DNA of 64,000 nt. Source: JAAYAY01 sp964563135. Its GTDB lineage: Bacteria > Planctomycetota > Planctomycetia > Pirellulales > Thermoguttaceae. Under the pieces are notes generated by a model that was not told where the DNA came from, made no database searches, and was given only the letters and a program-made list of their open reading frames with translations. This document shows, piece after piece, positions 25,812 through 33,811 of the stretch; position 1 is the stretch's first letter, and every line of letters starts with the position of its first letter. Where the stretch lies: assembly GCA_964563135.1 (NCBI GenBank), contig CAZLWV010000022.1, forward strand, positions 4,498 through 68,497. Direction: 5' to 3'. The position numbers were made by a program, and so were the translations under genes.

Positions 25812-27434
25812 CTACGGCGTGCTGGCGGTTGGTGCCTGGGGGCTTTGGTGGCGCAAGGCCCGCCCGTGGAGCTTTCCGGTCGGTTTGCCGCTGTCGATGG
25901 CCAGGTTTCCCGCCAAGAGCAGGCAGCAGACGCCGGTGGAGTGGACGCCCGGCTCCTCGTAGGTGGCCCGATCCAGATAGTTCTTGGGATCCAGTACGAC
26001 GATATCGGCGTAGGCGCCCTCGCGGAGGTAACCGCGATCGGGAAGGCCGAGGATGTCGGCCGGAAGGCCGCTGCAACTGCGGATCGCCTGGGCGAGCGGG
26101 ATCACGTTTTTCTGGAGCGAATAGAGGCCGATCTTCCGGGCAAAGGTGCCGAAACTGCGGGGATGGAAACTGGAGCCGGGGTTGGCAACTTGCCCGGAGC
26201 CGTCGGATCCGGTGGCGACCCAGGGGATGGTCATGCCGAGGGCTACGTCGTCTTCGTTCATGGAGAAGCTGACGGCCCTGGCGCCCCCCTCTGCGTGGAG
26301 TTTGAGCACCAGGTCGACGATGTCCATGTTCTCCGTCTCGGCGATCTCGGCCAGATGCCGGCCCCGCCACGGGGCGGTCTTGCAGGCGGACAGGGCGATG
26401 GTGCGTGTGAGGGATAGCTGGGAACGGATCAGTTCGCGGATACTCTGGTCGAACTGGGGATCGGCCTTCATTCGCTGGATGACCTTGTAGCGCCCGTCGG
26501 GGATCTTGTCGTGGGGGAGGAGGAAGGAATCGAGGGAGGTGGCGCAGGCGATGTAGGGGTACTGGTCGGCGGTCACGACAAGTCCGTCCTTTCGGGCCTT
26601 TTCGATCAGGGCGATGGCATCGCGAAGGTGGCCCCAGTTGGGTTTGCCGTTGGACTTGAAGTGGGCAATGTGAACGGGGATTCTGGCCCGTCGGCCGATT
26701 TCGAGGGCCTCCTCAATGGCCTGGAGGAGGCCATCTTCCTCGCTGCGAAGGTGGGTAGCGTAGATGCCGCCATGGGAGGCCGCGGTCTTGGCCAGTTCGG
26801 CGATCTCCTCCATCCCGGCGTGGCAGCCGGGGGCGTAGATCAGTCCGGTCGACAAACCCCAGGCCCCGGCGCGCATTCCATCGTCGACGATTGTCTGCAT
26901 GCGTGCAATTTCCTCGGCGGTTGCGGGGCCCAGTTTGTTGTGGAGGACGGCTTGCCGCACATTGCCTTGCGGAACGAGGTGGGCGATATTCGTGCCGGCT
27001 CCGTTGTGGTCGACGTCGGCCAGAAACCTGGCGATTTCCCCCTTTCCGCCGCCGCAGTTGCCGGTGACGACCGTCGTACAGCCCTGCGTGAGGTAGTTGA
27101 GGTTGTCGCGAGTGGCCGAGTTCAAAATGGAGCCGTCGCAGTGGGTATGGAGGTCGATCAGTCCGGGCGCGACGAGCAGTCCGGTGCAATCGATGGTGCG
27201 GCCGATCTTGCCGATCTCGAACCGGCCGATGGCAATAATGCGGTCGCCCCGGATAGCGACGTCGCCCGATCGGCCTTCAGCGCCTGAGCCGTCGTAGATC
27301 GTGCCGCCGCGAAGGAGGATGTCGGCGTCGACGGCCAGACAGTTGTCGGCCGGCACGACCAGGGCGCCTGACAGCACGAGTGCGGCGAGGGAAGGGAACC
27401 GAAGGTGCGGCCGGTGGCTGTCTGCAAGTTGCAT
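25812..27434 (-). CDS. Secreted N-acyl-D-amino-acid deacylase (amidohydrolase)
   Basis: The 540-residue protein has an N-terminal signal-like hydrophobic stretch (LAALVLSGALVVPADNCLAV), then the urease-type amidohydrolase pattern: LLRGGTIYDGSGAEGRSGDV, VAPGLIDLHTHCDGSILNSA (HxH metal site), GCTTVVTGNCGGGKGEIARF, YATHLRSEEDGLLQAIEEAL, HIAHFKSNGKPNWGHLRDAI and GSDGSGQVANPGSSFHPRSF with the catalytic Asp and late His. Family enzymes remove the acyl group from N-acyl-D-amino acids with zinc and help use peptidoglycan-derived or D-amino-acid compounds. It follows the DUF5703 gene by 51 bases on the same strand. Confidence 0.88.
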   Translation of the reverse strand: MQLADSHRPHLRFPSLAALVLSGALVVPADNCLAVDADILLRGGTIYDGSGAEGRSGDVAIRGDRIIAIGRFEIGKIGRTIDCTGLLVAPGLIDLHTHCDGSILNSATRDNLNYLTQGCTTVVTGNCGGGKGEIARFLADVDHNGAGTNIAHLVPQGNVRQAVLHNKLGPATAEEIARMQTIVDDGMRAGAWGLSTGLIYAPGCHAGMEEIAELAKTAASHGGIYATHLRSEEDGLLQAIEEALEIGRRARIPVHIAHFKSNGKPNWGHLRDAIALIEKARKDGLVVTADQYPYIACATSLDSFLLPHDKIPDGRYKVIQRMKADPQFDQSIRELIRSQLSLTRTIALSACKTAPWRGRHLAEIAETENMDIVDLVLKLHAEGGARAVSFSMNEDDVALGMTIPWVATGSDGSGQVANPGSSFHPRSFGTFARKIGLYSLQKNVIPLAQAIRSCSGLPADILGLPDRGYLREGAYADIVVLDPKNYLDRATYEEPGVHSTGVCCLLLAGNLAIDSGKPTGKLHGRALRHQSPQAPTASTP

Positions 27435-27485
27435 GCGTCGGGTCTCCTGTGGGGTGTGACTGGTGGCCAGGATGTTCGAACGGCC

Positions 27486-30284
27486 TTACTCCGGCGGCAG
27501 GATCACATCCTTGCGCCGGGACTCGGGAGTGACCTGGAGCGACTCGATTCTGCCGTCCTGGAAGGCAACCTCGACCACCGTTTTCCTGGGGGCGTGGAGT
27601 TTGAAGGAAACATTCCAGTCCTTGGGCCAGGCGGGGAGGACGAAGATCCGCTCGCCGTCGGTCTGGAGGGCCATCGCCTGGAGGGTCTTCAGGAGAATGC
27701 CGCCGTGGTCCTGGTCGGGGACCCAGTCGTAGTTGGGACCCCAGAAGGCCGGAAATCGCGAGCCCTTGTCCTTCATGCGGGCTCGAGCGACGAGACCGTT
27801 TCTCGCATCGTCGGCCAGCCCGAGATAGGCCATGAAGACGTCGTCCTGACGCCAGCCAAAATGACCGCGGTCGTCGCGATGGTTGAGCGCCTCGATGGCA
27901 AGCTCCATATCGGGACGGCCGATGGCGAACAGGCGGAACGGGAAGACCGCATAGAGTTCGGGGTTTTCCACGTTCTGCTTGTCTTCAAAGCGATCGGCTG
28001 CGGCGAGCATGCGGACACCATCGACCTGACGGGTGGGAAGCTGGGGCAGCCTGGCCTGAAGGCCTTGCCAGAACACTCGCTGCTCCGGCAAGGTGAGCGT
28101 CTCGGGCAATGCCAGCAGCCGGGCGGTGACGGCGTGGAGTCCAGCCAGTTCGGGCATGGGGTTCGTGCAGTTCCACCATGTTTCGAGGGCCTGGGAGGGA
28201 TGCATCAGGAGCTTCCCGTCTGCGTCGACGGTGTAGTGCTGATCGAAGAAGGTGAGAATCTCATGGGCCGTGGGGAGGAGTGTTTCTTCCAGCATGGCCT
28301 GGTCGAGGGTGTGGTCGTAGTAGTCAAGCATCATCCAGACTAGTTCGAGCCCGGAGACCCATTCCCACTTGTGCCATCGGCTCGACTGGAGCTTGTCGTC
28401 GCCGCGCTCTTCGAAGGGCGTCCAGCCGTAGGTTTCGGAAAAGACATCGCCCCAGAACATGATGCACTCGGGAATAAAGGCCCCCTTGTGATCGAAGTAA
28501 CGCTGGGTGCGGTACTTGAAGAGGGGCATGAGCTGCCGGCCATACATCCGGAAAAGGGGCTCGAGCATCTCGAAGTCGCCGGAGGTGCACATGCTGATGT
28601 AGGGCAGACGGGTGTTCTGCCACCAGTAGCCGGGACCCCAGCGGCGATAGTCGGCGTCGCCCGGCTGGCCGGGCGAGGGGACCGTGAAGATGGATCCGTT
28701 GAACTTGATCGGGTACTGACCCCGGCCGGCGCAGGCGCTGATGAAACGCTGGAGGGCGTAGGCCCGGGAAACGACGGCTGCATCGTCGCCGCCGACCATG
28801 GCGGTTTCGGCCAGGAGGCGCCCATCGCACCAGAGCTGGAGGCTGCTGCCGGCGGCGCCGATGACTGCGGCCACGTGGTGCCAGCAGCCGGGCTCGAGGC
28901 AGTCCTTGACGCTCAAGTCTTCCTGGCCGACGATGAGTCGCAGGCTGTTTCCGGGCCAGGTGTCGAAGAGGAATCCGTCGCTGCCGCCGGGGGTGATCTT
29001 GTCGGCGATGCGGCCGCCGCGATCACGTTCATCCAGCCGGATCCAGGCTTCGATGGTGAGAGAACCTGACAGATCGGCCGGCTTTGCTTCGAGCTGGGGG
29101 GCGGCAAACTGGGTCCAGGAGCCAATCCGGTCAGGGGATTCGGGAAGTGACTGGCGGCCGCCGGCCGACAGTTCGGCCAGTTGGCCAGCGCTCAAGGCTC
29201 GCCGCAAGAGGCTGATCCGGTCCAGCCGCCCTTGAAAGACGCTGCCGCCGTGCTGGTCGCGGCCGGCCAGAAGCGGGTGTTCGTTGGCCGGGATGATCGT
29301 GGCCAGTGGCGTCTTGCCGGACCGGGAGACATGGATCCAGCTTCGGGCCCAGAACTGCCTCCACCAGGCGAGATGAGCCTGGCGGCGGACTTCCCACGGC
29401 TGCCGGCTGACTTGGGCAATCTGGTCATTGACGGCCGCCAGCCACTGGTCGGCAGTGGCGGGGTGCCGCGTAAGGACGTGGACGCTGAAGCGATGGCTCN
29501 NNNNNNNNNGAGACTCGAGATGGAGGTCGTCAATACGTCTGCCGTTTTCGGCGGTCACGACGGCGCCGAAGGTGCGGTGCAGGAGTGGATCAACCCGCTC
29601 CAGGCCCTCGAGCCCCTGGATGCGGGCCATGAAGGCGGGGCCGACCGACTTCTTGTTGTGGTGGTACCATCCGATGCGGTCGACCTCGGCGGCGAGGACC
29701 GTATCAGGCTGGACGATGGTGGGTTCGTGCATGTCGTTGGGCCGGGAGCGATCGAGGTTCACGTCGCTGGTTTCGATGCTGGGCAATTCGAGGGGCTCAG
29801 TCCGCCAGAGTTCGATCGCGGCGGTGGCCGTGCAGGGCTGGGAGCCCTCGACCTGGAGTTGCACCACCGGATGATTGGCGTCGACCCACAAGCGAAGGGT
29901 CGTCTGGGTTGGCGGCTGGCCAAAGCGGGCGACCAAAGTGCCTTCTTCGAGAACCAGGGTCTGCTGGAAGGGCTGTCCGGCCGTGAGTGGCGAGGGGTCA
30001 AAATGGACCCGGACGCGCCCCACCTTGAGGAGACGGGCGTTGTCGTCCCAGGCATCGGTCTTGGAGAGGTAGAAGAGCAGATCGCCACCGGGTTCGATCC
30101 AAGCATTGAGGCCGATGTCGCCGTTGCCCAGCGGCATGCTGCCGGAAGCATCGGGGCTGGGGGAGTCCCAAACGACATTGCAGGAGTCGAGAGCCGCCGG
30201 TCCGGCGGCGGGGAGCGGCCTGGTCGTCAGGGCGACCGCGATGGCCAGGATCGCCGGGAAGAGGCGGCGAAGGGTGGAGTCCAT
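27486..30284 (-). CDS. Secreted DUF5703/GH95-like glycoside hydrolase with an inserted LamG domain
   Basis: The product (about 932 residues as assembled) has a signal peptide (LFPAILAIAVALTTRPLPAA) and an N-terminal beta-sandwich with MPLGNGDIGLNAWIEPGGDLLFYLSKTDAWD, typical of DUF5703. A concanavalin-like LamG domain lies at about 340-500 (GSLTIEAWIRLDERDRGGRI, CWHHVAAVIGAAGSSLQLWC), then an (alpha/alpha) barrel (WWQNTRLPYISMCTSGDFEM, PECIMFWGDVFSETYGW, MHPSQALETWWNCTNPMPEL) and a C-terminal beta domain. The layout suggests hydrolysis of alpha-L-fucose-like or similar sugars at the cell surface. Ten Ns fall inside the gene at about residue 260, so the frame across that point is not guaranteed. 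Confidence 0.75.
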   Translation of the reverse strand: MDSTLRRLFPAILAIAVALTTRPLPAAGPAALDSCNVVWDSPSPDASGSMPLGNGDIGLNAWIEPGGDLLFYLSKTDAWDDNARLLKVGRVRVHFDPSPLTAGQPFQQTLVLEEGTLVARFGQPPTQTTLRLWVDANHPVVQLQVEGSQPCTATAAIELWRTEPLELPSIETSDVNLDRSRPNDMHEPTIVQPDTVLAAEVDRIGWYHHNKKSVGPAFMARIQGLEGLERVDPLLHRTFGAVVTAENGRRIDDLHLESXXXXSHRFSVHVLTRHPATADQWLAAVNDQIAQVSRQPWEVRRQAHLAWWRQFWARSWIHVSRSGKTPLATIIPANEHPLLAGRDQHGGSVFQGRLDRISLLRRALSAGQLAELSAGGRQSLPESPDRIGSWTQFAAPQLEAKPADLSGSLTIEAWIRLDERDRGGRIADKITPGGSDGFLFDTWPGNSLRLIVGQEDLSVKDCLEPGCWHHVAAVIGAAGSSLQLWCDGRLLAETAMVGGDDAAVVSRAYALQRFISACAGRGQYPIKFNGSIFTVPSPGQPGDADYRRWGPGYWWQNTRLPYISMCTSGDFEMLEPLFRMYGRQLMPLFKYRTQRYFDHKGAFIPECIMFWGDVFSETYGWTPFEERGDDKLQSSRWHKWEWVSGLELVWMMLDYYDHTLDQAMLEETLLPTAHEILTFFDQHYTVDADGKLLMHPSQALETWWNCTNPMPELAGLHAVTARLLALPETLTLPEQRVFWQGLQARLPQLPTRQVDGVRMLAAADRFEDKQNVENPELYAVFPFRLFAIGRPDMELAIEALNHRDDRGHFGWRQDDVFMAYLGLADDARNGLVARARMKDKGSRFPAFWGPNYDWVPDQDHGGILLKTLQAMALQTDGERIFVLPAWPKDWNVSFKLHAPRKTVVEVAFQDGRIESLQVTPESRRKDVILPPE
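29500..29509. other. Assembly gap (ten N)
   Basis: Ten consecutive N interrupt the glycoside hydrolase gene. A round number suggests a scaffold placeholder rather than a measured distance. The coding frame happens to continue, which weakly supports correct joining. Confidence 0.99.
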
Positions 30285-30540
30285 GGGTTAGTCCTTGTGC
30301 GCTCTTGACGTGTCAATCAGGCCCGGCCGGGACAGCACAATCTGACGGGATTGTGTCCGCCCTGCCGGAAGCTGGGAGGCCCGTGTTCCAGGGGAACAGC
30401 AGTGATCGGCATCTGTTATAGCCTGCCGGCGGCCGGAATGCAGGGGTGGCATGCCCCCGGGGGCGGGCGGATCGGGGCGCGACGCGGGTCAGCGGGAAGC
30501 CGATTCCGCCAAATTCAGGCCTGGCGGGGGGGAGGACAGA

Positions 30541-30877
30541 CTTGTAGGACGGGTCTCCAGACCCGTCAGGAGCCCGGAAGCGTAGGGTGGGCCAGAACGC
30601 TCCAATGCCAAAGGGCGTTCACTGAGCGCCGATTGGCCACAGTCATTTCCGCATGAATTGTCGGTCCGCGAGTGACGGCCCACTTGTAGGACGGGTCTCC
30701 AGGCCCGTCAGGAGACAGGAGTCCGGAAGCGTAGGGTGGGCCAGAACGCTCCAATGCCAAAGGGCGTTCACTGAGCGCCGATCGGCCAGAGTCATTTCCG
30801 CACGAATTGCCGGTCCGCGAGTGACGGCCCACCATGGGGCCGATCCCATTTCATACCGCGTGCATCGAATCAAAACA
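30541..30877. repeat. 142-bp direct repeats, array A
   Basis: Two head-to-tail copies with a 142-bp period begin at 30541 and 30683, each opening CTTGTAGGACGGGTCTCCAG. They are followed by a tail containing GATCCCATTTCATACCGCGT. Each unit holds a hairpin, GACGGGT-six bases-ACCCGTC (GGCCCGTC in other copies), and matching GGTGGGCC/GGCCCAC segments. The same unit and tail recur at 31707-32034 on the far side of the toxin-antitoxin pair. No coding function is apparent. Confidence 0.85.
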
Positions 30878-30947
30878 AAAAACATCTGAACGTCATGGTG
30901 AACTGCGCAACCTGACGCGAACCGGCGGCCGCACCTGAATGAGATTG

Positions 30948-31235
30948 TCACAGCTCATCTTCCCAACGGCGCGCACCGTGGAGCACGCGAACTATTCGAA
31001 CTCCGCCGAAGATCGGCTCATAGAAGATCAGATGGTTGCCCATCACATGTCGGCGTAGGCCCTGCTTGAGTTCGTCCTGAGATTCACCGATCTCCGGGTG
31101 TTCAGCGATCATCCGAACGGTTCGGTCGATGCGTTCGAGAAACCGGTCGGCAGCGTCAATGCTGTCCTGGGCGATGTAGAGCCAAGCGTCGCGCAGGTCG
31201 GCCCGTGCGAGTTTGGAGCGGACGATACGGGACAT
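30948..31235 (-). CDS. ParE/RelE-family toxin
   Basis: The 95-residue protein has the ParE plasmid-stabilisation pattern: IVRSKLARADLRDAWLYIAQ, AADRFLERIDRTVRMIAEHP, EIGESQDELKQGLRRHVMGN, HLIFYEPIFGGVRIVRVLHG, ARRWEDEL. ParE toxins act on DNA gyrase, while RelE toxins cut mRNA on ribosomes; GNHLIFYEP and VRVLHGARRWED favour the ParE group. Its ATG overlaps the stop of the upstream antitoxin frame (TAATG), as is usual for a coupled pair. Confidence 0.88.
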   Translation of the reverse strand: MSRIVRSKLARADLRDAWLYIAQDSIDAADRFLERIDRTVRMIAEHPEIGESQDELKQGLRRHVMGNHLIFYEPIFGGVRIVRVLHGARRWEDEL

Positions 31236-31501
31236 TATGACGTCTGCGGGGGCGCTTGTTCCAAGACTTGACGTGCCTCCGCTTTGATCGACTCGATGTC
31301 CCAGTCCTCGACCTCGCCACGATCAATGGCGTCCAGCCCCCTTTTCACTTCGCGACGAATGTAGTCCTCCCACAATGTGGGGAGCGCCTCTTCAGGCATA
31401 ACGAGGTAGACCGTATTCGTTTCATCGTCCTCGACACGGAGCGGCTTGCCCGGATTGGCTTGGAGGGCCAGACGTTGTTCACTGGTCAGTTTCGGAGTCA
31501 T
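31235..31501 (-). CDS. Antitoxin of the ParE-type pair
   Basis: The 88-residue acidic protein (MTPKLTSEQRLALQANPGKP then LRVEDDETNTVYLVMPEEAL, DYIRREVKRGLDAIDRGEVE, DWDIESIKAEARQVLEQ) precedes and overlaps the toxin start by one base. The DETNTVYLVMPEEAL segment suggests a short beta-strand DNA-binding head, and the C-terminal GLDAIDRGEVEDWDIESIKAEAR resembles the toxin-neutralising tails of ParD-like and PHD-like antitoxins. The exact antitoxin family is not certain. Confidence 0.75.
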   Translation of the reverse strand: MTPKLTSEQRLALQANPGKPLRVEDDETNTVYLVMPEEALPTLWEDYIRREVKRGLDAIDRGEVEDWDIESIKAEARQVLEQAPPQTS

Positions 31502-31706
31502 GTCCTCATTATAGCGGCCCACCTGCAAAATCGCTAATGCGCATTGGCTGTTCTCCCTCCTTCGGGGGCGTGGCAATGTCTTCTCCGCTGCCTGAGGTAG
31601 CGGGATTTCCCTGCCCCCGCATCGCCCGGACGCATTCGCAACCGCTTGATCATCAACCCGACGGCACGCCAGCACGGACGGATGCCGTCGTGGTTCACTT
31701 GGCCCA

Positions 31707-32034
31707 CTTGTAGGACGGGTCTCCAGGCCCGTCAGGAGCCCGGAAGCGTATGGTGGGCCAGAACGCTCCAATGCCAAAGGGTGTTCACTGAGTGCCGATT
31801 GTCCAGAGTCATTTCCGCGCGAATTGCCGGTCCGCGAGGGACGGCCCACTTGTAGGACGGGTCTCCAGGCCCGTCAGGAGCCCGGAAGCGTAGGGTGGGC
31901 CAGAACGCCCAGAGCCAAACGGCGTTCACTGAGCGCCGATTGTCCAGAGTCATTTCCGTATGAATTGCCGGTCCGCGCGTGACGGCCCACCATGGAACGG
32001 ATCCCATTTCATACCGCGTGCATCGCATCAAACC
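31707..32034. repeat. 142-bp direct repeats, array B
   Basis: Two more copies of the unit start at 31707 and 31849 with the same 142-bp period and are followed by the same tail (GATCCCATTTCATACCGCGT), in the same orientation as array A. The two arrays bracket the toxin-antitoxin operon. The 200 bases before the array (31502-31706) hold no gene that I can support. Confidence 0.85.
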
Positions 32035-32116
32035 GTGTCCCATCACGCATCACCAATGCGCTGTCGGCACGATTGGGCCTGCAACCAAATCATCCTGCAT
32101 GGCAGACCGCGCGTGT

Positions 32117-33466
32117 TCAATCAAAAACGGTCACTGAGCGGAAGAGGTCCAAGAGGCGCTTGTCGCCGGCCGTGTTTTTCGTAGTTCCGTAGTGCCCGGT
32201 GGTGGGATTGGTGCTCATGAACTTCCTGGTGGCCGCGGGCAGCGCATTGTAGAAGGCGAAGACGCTGCTGGGAGTACAGAGCTCATCGGCAAAGCCGGTG
32301 CACACGTAAATGTCGCACTGGATGCGCGGGGCAAAATTCACCCCGTCGTGGTAAGCCAGCGTGACCGCACGGCGCGGGTCGGCCTCGATACGGGCGACCG
32401 CCTCCTTGCCGCGGTAAAGGGCTGCCGCGTCGCGCCCCTGCTTGTGACCGTTGTACTCGCAACCGCTCGGCACGCTCACCACCGCGATGGTGACCTCGGG
32501 ATCCAAAGCCGCCGCCGCGATCGTCTGGATGCCGCCCAGACTCCCGCCGCGGACGACGAGCTGCCGATGGTTCCACTCAGGACGGCTCTTGATGAAGTCC
32601 AGCGCCCGCCTCACCCGAAGATACATGTCGTGGCCAAACCAGGTATCCCGGTCCGTATCGCCGGCTTTTCCCCCCTCTTCATACCAGGTCTGAGATATCC
32701 TCTTGTACTCTTCCTCGGTCTTGCCGGTGGGCAGACCGTGCCAACTGACGTAGAGGGCCAAGACCCCCTTGGAAGCCGTTTCCATGGCAACCTGCCTGCT
32801 CGCATCCTGCCACACCATGCTCAGGTAGTCCACGCAGGCCGGCAGACTGGCAGGTTTCGCGTCGAGGGGCACGGCCAGATAGCCGGTCACGGGAGTGCGG
32901 CCAAGGCACTTGACCTCCACGCTGTAGCACTTGACCTTGCCCAGGAAAGCCTTGGGGACATCCACGGCGGTCAACGTCGGGTCGAGCGGCACCTGGTCGA
33001 GCTTGGCGCGGCAGGAAGCCCAGTAGGCGTCGAAATCGGCGGGACGAGAGTCGAGGGCTTTGATCTTGTCGGCGTCGTACATGGCGCCAATCTCGCCCAC
33101 GATCGTGGGCTTCATCCGGTGTTTGAAGATCCCCTCGCCCTCCAGCGGCTTGCCGTCGGGGCCGATGATCTCGAAGCCGAAGAACAGCCAGCCCGGACGA
33201 TCCATCGACGCCCTGATGGTCACGGCCTTGCCGTCGCAGAGAAACTCCTGCTGGCCGAAGATGTCGCGTTCGCGCTTCACGGTGCAGCGCAGCTTTTCAC
33301 CCACGGCCGGCTTGCCGTCGTTCAGAAGCGTGGCCGTGCAAATCGTCTCTTCACCGACCCTGTAGAAGCCGTCGCTCTTGTCGAGACGAACGTCGACCGA
33401 ATAGCCGGCAAGTGCGACTGCCGGGGATATCGCCAGGAGTCCATAGATCAGTACCGTCAGTTTCAT
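32117..33466 (-). CDS. Acetylxylan esterase-like secreted alpha/beta hydrolase
   Basis: The 449-residue protein has a signal peptide (MKLTVLIYGLLAISPAVALA), an N-terminal beta-sandwich segment of about 120 residues (SVDVRLDKSDGFYRVGEETI, ATLLNDGKPAVGEKL) and an AXE1-type alpha/beta hydrolase domain. In that domain are DFDAYWASCRAKLDQVPLDP, a nucleophile elbow VVRGGSLGGIQTIAAAALDP (Ser in GGSLGG), CTGFADELCTPSSVFAFYNA with the acid residue, and a C-terminal TTGHYGT His. It probably removes acetyl groups from plant or algal polysaccharide in the envelope or outside the cell. ATG 33466 is taken because upstream in-frame sequence belongs to the adjacent tandem repeat. Confidence 0.85.
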   Translation of the reverse strand: MKLTVLIYGLLAISPAVALAGYSVDVRLDKSDGFYRVGEETICTATLLNDGKPAVGEKLRCTVKRERDIFGQQEFLCDGKAVTIRASMDRPGWLFFGFEIIGPDGKPLEGEGIFKHRMKPTIVGEIGAMYDADKIKALDSRPADFDAYWASCRAKLDQVPLDPTLTAVDVPKAFLGKVKCYSVEVKCLGRTPVTGYLAVPLDAKPASLPACVDYLSMVWQDASRQVAMETASKGVLALYVSWHGLPTGKTEEEYKRISQTWYEEGGKAGDTDRDTWFGHDMYLRVRRALDFIKSRPEWNHRQLVVRGGSLGGIQTIAAAALDPEVTIAVVSVPSGCEYNGHKQGRDAAALYRGKEAVARIEADPRRAVTLAYHDGVNFAPRIQCDIYVCTGFADELCTPSSVFAFYNALPAATRKFMSTNPTTGHYGTTKNTAGDKRLLDLFRSVTVFD

Positions 33467-33475
33467 GTCATGCCC

Positions 33476-33795
33476 TACGATTCTCAAAGACGTGAATATT
33501 TCATAAAGATCCGCGACCAACGGGAGCAGACCATTCCAGCCGAGCGGTAGCTCGCTCTGGTTGGCGGCCCTGCCGCCCTGCACTACGATTTTCAAAGACG
33601 TGAATATTTCATAAAGATCCGCGACCAACGGGAGCGACCCATTTCAACTCGAGCAGTAGCTCGCTTTGGTTGGCGGCCCTGCCGCCCTGCACTACGATTT
33701 TCAAAGACGTGAATATTTCACCAAAATCCGCGACCAACGGGAGCAGACCATTCCAGCCGAGCGGTAGCTCGCTTTGGCTGGCGGCCCTGCCGCCC
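33476..33795. repeat. Three tandem copies of a ~109-bp repeat
   Basis: Units begin at 33476, 33584 and 33693. On the minus strand each reads through GGGCGGCAGGGCCGCCAACC, a GAGC-TACC-GCTC palindrome, then TTGGTCGCGGATC and AAATATTCACGTCTTTGA. The GGCGGC-AGG-GCCGCC palindrome and the GAGC/GCTC palindrome can form adjacent hairpins. All three copies are open in one minus-strand frame (GRAANQSELPLGWNGLLPLV repeated), and the two nearest the esterase gene run in frame into it. The array lies between the sialidase stop and the esterase start. Confidence 0.85.
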
Positions 33796-33811
33796 GCGAG
33801 GACGGCGCCGG

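Noticed and set aside
30541..32034. Possible CRISPR array
   Set aside because: Units are 142 bp, present twice per array, without short repeats and unique spacers, and no cas genes are nearby.
32192..33550. Plus-strand open frame opposite the acetylxylan esterase
   Set aside because: No domain; the minus-strand frame has a signal peptide and a nucleophile elbow.
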